Assembly (NCBI GenBank): GCA_002270565.1
Contig: NQMI01000032.1
Location: 187,320-251,319, forward strand
Origin: Stenocarpella maydis
Lineage: Eukaryota; Ascomycota; Sordariomycetes; Diaporthales; Diaporthaceae
Reading direction: 5' to 3'
DNA: 64,000 nt
In this document: piece by piece, positions 58,720 to 64,000 of the stretch
How positions within the stretch are numbered: the first letter of the stretch is position 1
Layout of the letters: every line of letters starts with the position of its first letter
Notes under the pieces: generated by a model
Told to the model about the DNA's origin: nothing
Databases searched by the model: none
The model's input: only the letters and a program-made list of their open reading frames with translations
Position numbers and translations under genes: made by a program

Positions 58720-60006
58720 TCAAACCGCTGTTTCTGATTGTTGGATGGGCATCCAGACGTTGAGTTTGCGCAGGATGATTTGGTACAGGAACAGCATGCA
58801 CCCGCTCTGGACGCTGGTCCACAAAAACCGAGGGCCGACGCCCCTGAACCAACCTCCGATGCCCTCGGTCTTATATATCATCCTCAGCCCCACGAACACG
58901 GACGACGTGTCGAGCGGTGCGACGCCGGGCTTGGGCCTGTGCGTCGACGGCGACGAGGTGGAGATGAGCCGCTTCGTGGCCTCATTTACCCTCCTCCCCT
59001 CGCCCACGTGCGACATGTGAGGATCCACCACTGGGGAGGGGCCACCACCGCCCTGCGTCGCCCTGCCCGCCTGCGCGGCGGCGCCCTGGCCCGGATGCAC
59101 CTGCGTCTGCAGCCGCGTCTTGACCACGTCGAGCGGGCAGGTCATGGCGCCCGCGAGGCCGCCCGCGGAGGCGCCGGTCAGGAACTCGAGCGGCGTCCCG
59201 ATCTCCCTGCTGCCCTTCCACTGCTGCGCCCACGTCTTGAACTGCTCCCAGAACATGAACTGCAGCGCCGAGAAGGGCAGGTCCCGGTACAGCGTCGCCG
59301 AGTAGCCGTAGAAGAGCGCGGAGAATCCCTCGGTGCGCACGATCGTCCTTGCCGCGTCGATGGTGCCGCGGTAGTTGTACCCCGAGTTGAAGTGCGGGTT
59401 CTGGTATCGTCCCTGGAGCTGTAACCTGGTCTTGAGGACTTCGGATGGCACGTAGACGACTGACGCGGCGAGGTCGCCGAGGAAGCCTACGCAAAAGGGG
59501 GAAATGATGTCAGAGCAGCTATCCCAGGAACTCCCTTCGGTCGGGGCAGAGGATGGCACGTACCACCCGTGAGATATGCAACGTGTGGCTGGATGCCGTA
59601 GTCGAGCAAGTGACGTTTTGAAAACTCGTAGGTGCCGAAGAACAACACCGTGCCAGGGAAGGATCCCAAGAGCGCCGGGAACCAGCCGCCATAAAGCCCC
59701 CTTCTTATTCCTTCCTGCCGGAAAATTGTGTAGTAGGTCGACCCGAGGGAGGTGTATTTGGGGGGCACGTGGGGGTCACCCTGCTGCCGGGTCTTGACGG
59801 TATCAAGGGAGTGCATGAGCATGTCACCAGTGGTTCCCCCGAGGCCACCGGCGATCATGGACTGGGAGAGAGGGCAGGTCTGAATCAGCATCTTGCCCAA
59901 GGCGCTGCCGACGGGCAGTAACAAGTCCGGGTTTTATTTGTTCTTGTTTTTCTCATACATGGATGTAGGGCTGGCGCCCCTCATATTCGTCGAGTCCGCC
60001 GGCCAT
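58720..60006 (-). CDS. Mitochondrial carrier, Mme1-like
   Basis: Exons 60006-59959, 59861-59564 and 59486-58720 give 370 residues. Mitochondrial carriers have three repeats of two membrane helices. The three signature motifs are HSLDTVKTRQQG, VPSEVLKTRLQLQG and CPLDVVKTRLQTQ. The sequence resembles yeast Ymr166c/Mme1 (magnesium exporter) in AGGLGGTTGDMLMHSLDTVK and FYGYSATLYRDLPFSALQF. The first intron (97 nt) was chosen to end at the pyrimidine-rich acceptor CTCTCCCAG, joining PYIH to SMIAGG. An alternative acceptor 30 nt earlier keeps the same frame. An insertion of about 65 residues rich in Gly/Ser/Pro sits between the second and third repeats. Substrate assignment is by family only. Confidence 0.85.
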
Positions 60007-60822
60007 TACGCCGCGGCGGCGTGCGATGTCCTTCAGAAAACTGACTCTCGAGGGTCGGGGCTATCGCCGCATGGTCGGCGAGCACCAGCGGCAGTGAGAG
60101 CTTTGCGCCGTGGGGGGGTCTGGGCCGGGTCTGGGCGGGGGATGCTCAATTGACAGCTGCGGGCGACGAGGAGGAGGGCTGGAAGGCCGCAGTTGAGGCG
60201 GGAGGCCCGGGGGAGGGTTGTCGTGTGCTGTGGTCTGGCAGGCTTGCTGAGGCACACACGAAGGGGATTCGATGAGATCAGACAAAATTTCCAGCTTTGG
60301 TGACGCCCGCCCAGTGATTTTCGGAGCCGACCCTGTCCGTTGTTGCCGGAGACCTGGCCTGTGCACTGGGAAGGTTAATAATGGCCAGGCCGCCTGGGTT
60401 ATTCCCCTACCTGTTTCTACTACATACTTGAGTACCCAGCTAGGTAGTAAATACCTTTGTTCTCTGCAAGCAAAATTTGATTTCGGTTCCTTTCTCTCCC
60501 GTGAAATATGACAAGTAAATTCATTTGTTCCTGTTTCTTGAGTACCACTACGACTGTGAAAATATAGAGAGCAGGCATGCGGTGGCCCGGTGCCGAACCC
60601 CACTAATGTCCGAGTGCTGTTGATGCTGGGGGGGCCGGTCATGGCGGCTCAGTCGTACTGTACCTACACCGTCGGGATATGTAGAATGCCTCTTTGTTGC
60701 TGCACTGAGATTTTGAGATTCTACGACACTTTATCCCCTTGAGGATGATATGGAATGGGAAAGTTGAGAGAGCCAATGCGGGGTTATCCTTTGTTCTGCC
60801 AAATTAGAAGCCCGCTATCTCA
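60007..60822. other. Intergenic
   Basis: Promoter of the carrier gene and 3' region of IMP2. The stretch 60420-60460 has GAGTACCCAGCTAGGTAG-like sequence related to other intergenic TACCTA motifs. No gene seen. Confidence 0.45.
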
Positions 60823-61483
60823 CTACCTCGTCGGGACGAGACGATCAGTAAGCCGATGCTCCCACCACTTGACCCTCTGTGCCTTGCGGAATGGCCACAG
60901 AATATGCGTCACCTGTCCCTCGACCAGCCTGACCGAGATTGGCCCGTACGTGTTGCTGTCCAGCGACTTGGGGCCGTCCCCCTCGACCCAGATGTGATTC
61001 GGAGGCACGCGGACGTATGGTGTAGGGAAGGGAGCCTTGGTGTGAATCATGTCTCCTGGGAGGCCGATGATGCGCTTGATAGTCATAGTCTCAGGCTTCA
61101 TCGGGTTGCTGAACCGCAGACGGCGTCAGTTTATCCCACGGGCGTCGTGCAGGGCCGGGCCGGGCAGGGCAGGGCAGGGCCAGAGAAGGCGTGCGTGTGT
61201 ATGGGCGGACTTACTAGAAGGTCACAATCATGCCCCTCTGCAGGTTCTGCTGGGCATAGAGCTTCCAGGTGAGGCAGACATATCCAAATCTGGTCTCGTT
61301 GTAATTGTCGTTCAGGTATGGATACATGGACGGTCCTCGGACCCTGGTGGTCCCCACGACATGGCTCTCGACAAAGTAGCAGACCGGATACCAGGCCGCG
61401 CATATGAAGAGGTATCGAGCCGTGTCTCGTGTGAACGGAGCGGCCCTTGCTCTAAGCCATGGCCATGCCGCACCGAAGGCCAT
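60823..61483 (-). CDS. imp2: Mitochondrial inner membrane protease subunit 2 (IMP2)
   Basis: Exons 61483-61215 and 61108-60823 (intron 106 nt) give 184 residues. IMP2 is a type I signal peptidase (S26) of the inner membrane that removes sorting signals on the intermembrane-space side. A hydrophobic segment near residues 25-38 (LFICAAWYPVCYF) anchors it. The catalytic Ser is in RGPSMYP (S52) and the general-base Lys in TIKRIIGLPGD (K101). The box HIWVEGDGPKSLDSNTYGPIS is diagnostic for the family. Length matches the family. Splicing joins VTF to YNPMKPET. Confidence 0.94.
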
Positions 61484-62042
61484 GGAATCATGTAGGCAGG
61501 CTAAGGCCCTCTCATCGGTAGCAGTTGGGGGAAGACCACGGAGAGGGGATCTGATCTAGATTTCGAGCTGTTGTATTGCTTCCAGGCGTACCAGTTTCTT
61601 TTTTTGTGAAGCGTTAGCCTACGGAGTAGCTAGCCAAGGCTTGTCTCTGTTCAGCTTGTTACAGTGCCTAGTACCTACCCGGCGGGCGCACGAGCCTGCC
61701 GTCGTCCCGCCATGGCCATCGGACCAGCAGGCTGACAGGTCCCCCTGCGGGCTGCGGCTGCCAAAAAAAAAAAGTTGGAATCTAATGTAGCCGTCAACGA
61801 CATCTGGACGACCCAAGTATGGGCTACAGCTGTAGTGGGTCCTTTCGCTCGCGTCAGTCCACTTCTTCTGAACATTCAGACCTACCACCCACAACCCACA
61901 CGCAAATGCGACTCGAGGCTGCTCTGCTCTGGCCCCTCCGTCCGGGTCGCATCCTCCGAGCGTCATTGGTGTCATGCTGATTGCTCCCCACGCCGCGCCG
62001 CTGTCTAGTCGACAATCGAGACGAAATGTCGATCGATAGGCC
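61484..62042. promoter_or_regulatory. Divergent promoter IMP2 / PPR-like gene
   Basis: 559 bp between two divergent starts, both for predicted mitochondrial proteins. An A run near 61766-61776 and a GTACCTACC motif near 61669 are visible. No coding frame was recognised. Confidence 0.45.
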
Positions 62043-64000
62043 ATGTCCTCATTGCTGCTCCGTGTGCCAAAGAAGGCAGCCCTGACAGCTCTGCGCGGCC
62101 TGATTGCTGGAACCTCATGTACCCTCCTCTTGGTCACCGAAGACCGCCGCCGCCGCATCAACCAAGCCCGCAGTGCCATAGAAAACGCCGAGAAGCTTTG
62201 CCTGGTGAAGCAGTACCACGCGACAAGGTCTGCGCTGCATCAAGAGGCTGCCCGCTCCTCCGCCCCCGAGACCCTGGAGGAGCAGCTCACTTCCGTGGCG
62301 TATAAAGAGCCAGAATGGAGCGGTCGCAAGAGCTGGAAGTCTCGCCACGATGACACGCCGGAGGACGACTGGGGGGATATAAACCCAACAATCGACCAGA
62401 GCCACAAAAGCCAGCATCAAGGTGGCCTTCATGGCCAGCATCCTCGCTATTACGGGCCCAAGGCAGGCCAGTTCAATCGCATTGGGAAATCGACAGCAGC
62501 AGCGCGCCCGCAGGCCGTCCATCCAGACCTCGCCAGTCGAGCCGTCACTCTGCCCAAGCTAGATGTCGACGGGAATGTTAGGCGTATAAGAGAGGCGGTC
62601 ATTCTAGGCGATTCTCAGAGTCTCGAGGCTGCCGCGCGCATACTACAGAAGACCGTCCAGAGGATCGGCCTCACGGACCTCGACAAAACGATGCTTGTCG
62701 ACGCAGCTGCACTACTTTGTCGGAAATGCCAGGACGAGGGCATGTCGGACCTATCCGAAGAAATCCTCTTGTGTGCTGTTGGCATTGGGCCCATGTCCGG
62801 GGACCAGTACTACGCTTTCAACCCGGAGGATCTGGTTGAATCAGCTGTTACCGCTGCGGAATGCACACTGAACAGAGGTGAGGCCCCTCCTGACGGCGAG
62901 GCCCGCTATGCCGCAAAGCAAAAGCTCAATCGAGCCTTGGCCTTGTTCCTGCCACGCTTCAAGGACAAGTCTTCAACGGGCCCTCGTTCGGGCAACTGGC
63001 AGAAAAAAGCAGAGAAATTGATGCAGATGGCCTTCGATTTCGACTTGACCGACCAGGCCGCAGATGTCTTCTGGCGCATCCAGTTCTACGGTGGGGACTC
63101 GGACTCCACGGTGACACGACAGTTTATGACGCGTCTCTTTGAGAGGAAAGAATTCAACCGCGTGGTCAACACCTTCAGTTTGTTACGCCGCAAACTTCCC
63201 CATTGCTCGAGCGACTTGTGGTATGGAATCGGCAGTCTCGTGACGGATGCCGTCGAAATTGCCCCCAAGCAAAAACCGGAAAAGGTGCTATTACAGTTAC
63301 TGGGGCAGTGCCCTCAAGGTTTTCACGTTCGGACGACATGGGCCACCAAACTCCTCTATTGTCATTGGAAACGAGGCCAGGACTTCCAAGCAACGATGGC
63401 CCTGTTTGGAGAATTCGAGAACATTCACGCCCGCCGAGTGGGCTTCAGATTAATCCGTTTTCCGGATGGTGTGTACCGGACCATGCTTCAAATTGCCGTC
63501 GAGGCTGAAAAATGGCAGACCGTGGATGAAGTCCTTGCCCGGCTGCAGCAGATCAAGCCTTCTTCGTGTAAAGATGCCCGCATCCTTGGCCTCCTTGCCC
63601 TGGCAAAGGCCAAAGCCGGCGACTGGAGCGGGGTATGGGGAGACTTCAAGAACATGGAGGTGAAGGATCGCATCGATGACGTCTTCGTGCCTGTTGTCAA
63701 GGAGTTCATCAAGACCCACACGATCAGTGAAACCGAAATATTCATGAAAGCATATATAACCGACTTGGGGGTTCCGATCTGTCGCTACATGGTCAATGTG
63801 GTCGCCAACCAGTATGGCGCGGTTCGCAATGTCGAGCTCTTTGTTAATTGGCTCGACTACTGCAGTCAGGCCGGCTTCGAGGTCGACGCTGCCTTCAGCA
63901 ACGCCATCCTCGTCAATTGCAAGCGCAGATGGGACTTCAGCTTCGAGGAGCTGAGGATTGTCTATCGCAAGCTGAAGTTACTCAGCCGGAATTATACCGA
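62043..64000 (+). CDS. Pentatricopeptide-repeat-like mitochondrial protein, 3' truncated
   Basis: An uninterrupted frame of 652 codons starts at 62043 and runs off the right edge, so the C-terminus is missing. The N-terminus (MSSLLLRVPKKAALTALRG) is basic and hydrophobic, consistent with mitochondrial import. After a polar linker (about 90-170) the protein is almost all helical. It shows repeated 30-40 residue units such as FDLTDQAADVFWRIQFYGGD, RLFERKEFNRVVNTFSLLRR and GQDFQATMALFGEFENI. This is the look of fungal PPR proteins, which bind organelle RNA for processing or translation. Repeat boundaries were not computed, so the family call is moderate. Confidence 0.72.
   Translation, partial: MSSLLLRVPKKAALTALRGLIAGTSCTLLLVTEDRRRRINQARSAIENAEKLCLVKQYHATRSALHQEAARSSAPETLEEQLTSVAYKEPEWSGRKSWKSRHDDTPEDDWGDINPTIDQSHKSQHQGGLHGQHPRYYGPKAGQFNRIGKSTAAARPQAVHPDLASRAVTLPKLDVDGNVRRIREAVILGDSQSLEAAARILQKTVQRIGLTDLDKTMLVDAAALLCRKCQDEGMSDLSEEILLCAVGIGPMSGDQYYAFNPEDLVESAVTAAECTLNRGEAPPDGEARYAAKQKLNRALALFLPRFKDKSSTGPRSGNWQKKAEKLMQMAFDFDLTDQAADVFWRIQFYGGDSDSTVTRQFMTRLFERKEFNRVVNTFSLLRRKLPHCSSDLWYGIGSLVTDAVEIAPKQKPEKVLLQLLGQCPQGFHVRTTWATKLLYCHWKRGQDFQATMALFGEFENIHARRVGFRLIRFPDGVYRTMLQIAVEAEKWQTVDEVLARLQQIKPSSCKDARILGLLALAKAKAGDWSGVWGDFKNMEVKDRIDDVFVPVVKEFIKTHTISETEIFMKAYITDLGVPICRYMVNVVANQYGAVRNVELFVNWLDYCSQAGFEVDAAFSNAILVNCKRRWDFSFEELRIVYRKLKLLSRNYT

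Noticed and set aside
58738..59424. 228-codon plus-strand frame
   Set aside because: Antisense to the mitochondrial carrier, with Arg/Ala-rich low-complexity content.
1..64000. tRNA or rRNA genes
   Set aside because: I looked for GGTTCGAANCC-type B boxes on both strands and saw no convincing full tRNA. No rRNA-like sequence was recognised. A dedicated scan (tRNAscan-SE) would settle it.

Overview
The window looks like nuclear DNA of a filamentous ascomycete (Pezizomycotina, most probably a Sordariomycete). The evidence is GC-rich coding exons, short GT-AG introns of about 46-100 nt, and a gene set that includes a fungal-type Dicer, a PRC2 EED subunit, a PAS regulator of fungal type and complex I nuclear genes. 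A DNA transposon carries many in-frame CAG/CAA-to-TAG/TAA type stops, which is the expected mark of repeat-induced point mutation (RIP). A run of 16 N at 35363-35378 shows that this is a draft assembly.

Region by region. 1-21.7 kb is a housekeeping block: TAP42-like PP2A regulator (-), Dicer-like protein DCL1 (+, three exons), a secretory His/Pro-rich single-pass membrane protein (-), eIF2-alpha (+, five exons), a Yrb2/RanBP3-like Ran-binding protein (+, four exons) and an HRQ1-type helicase (+). 21.7-39.4 kb is more accessory and AT-rich. It holds a GH32 fructosyltransferase/beta-fructofuranosidase gene (-), a broken cytochrome P450 (-), undated coding debris, a secreted GMC oxidoreductase (+), a cytoplasmic protein joining a trypsin-like domain to TPR repeats (-), and a membrane-anchored protein of an orphan fungal family (+) that shares a divergent promoter with it. 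39.4-45.1 kb returns to housekeeping genes: a complex I NDUFA5-type subunit, an RRN11-like Pol I factor and the PRC2 subunit EED, whose ten-exon model was rebuilt here. 46.6-50.5 kb is one mobile element of about 3.9 kb with terminal inverted repeats of about 113 bp. A dead Tc1/mariner-type transposase relic lies on the + strand, and a second, convergent 613-codon reading frame on the - strand is interrupted by 11 stops but no frameshift. 50.5-64 kb carries a PAS-domain protein behind a long leader/promoter, a YIPF6/Yip4-like Golgi protein, an Mme1-type mitochondrial carrier, the inner-membrane protease subunit IMP2, and a PPR-like protein that runs off the right edge.

How the genes relate: fungal genes are mostly monocistronic and no metabolic cluster is evident. 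DCL1 (RNA silencing) and EED (facultative heterochromatin) are both genome-defence or silencing genes. The mutated transposon suggests that a RIP-like defence has acted in this lineage. The most unusual items are the transposon with a passenger frame and the trypsin-TPR protein with its divergent membrane-anchored neighbour. All multi-exon models were derived by reading splice sites and frame continuity by eye; no alignment or database search was run.
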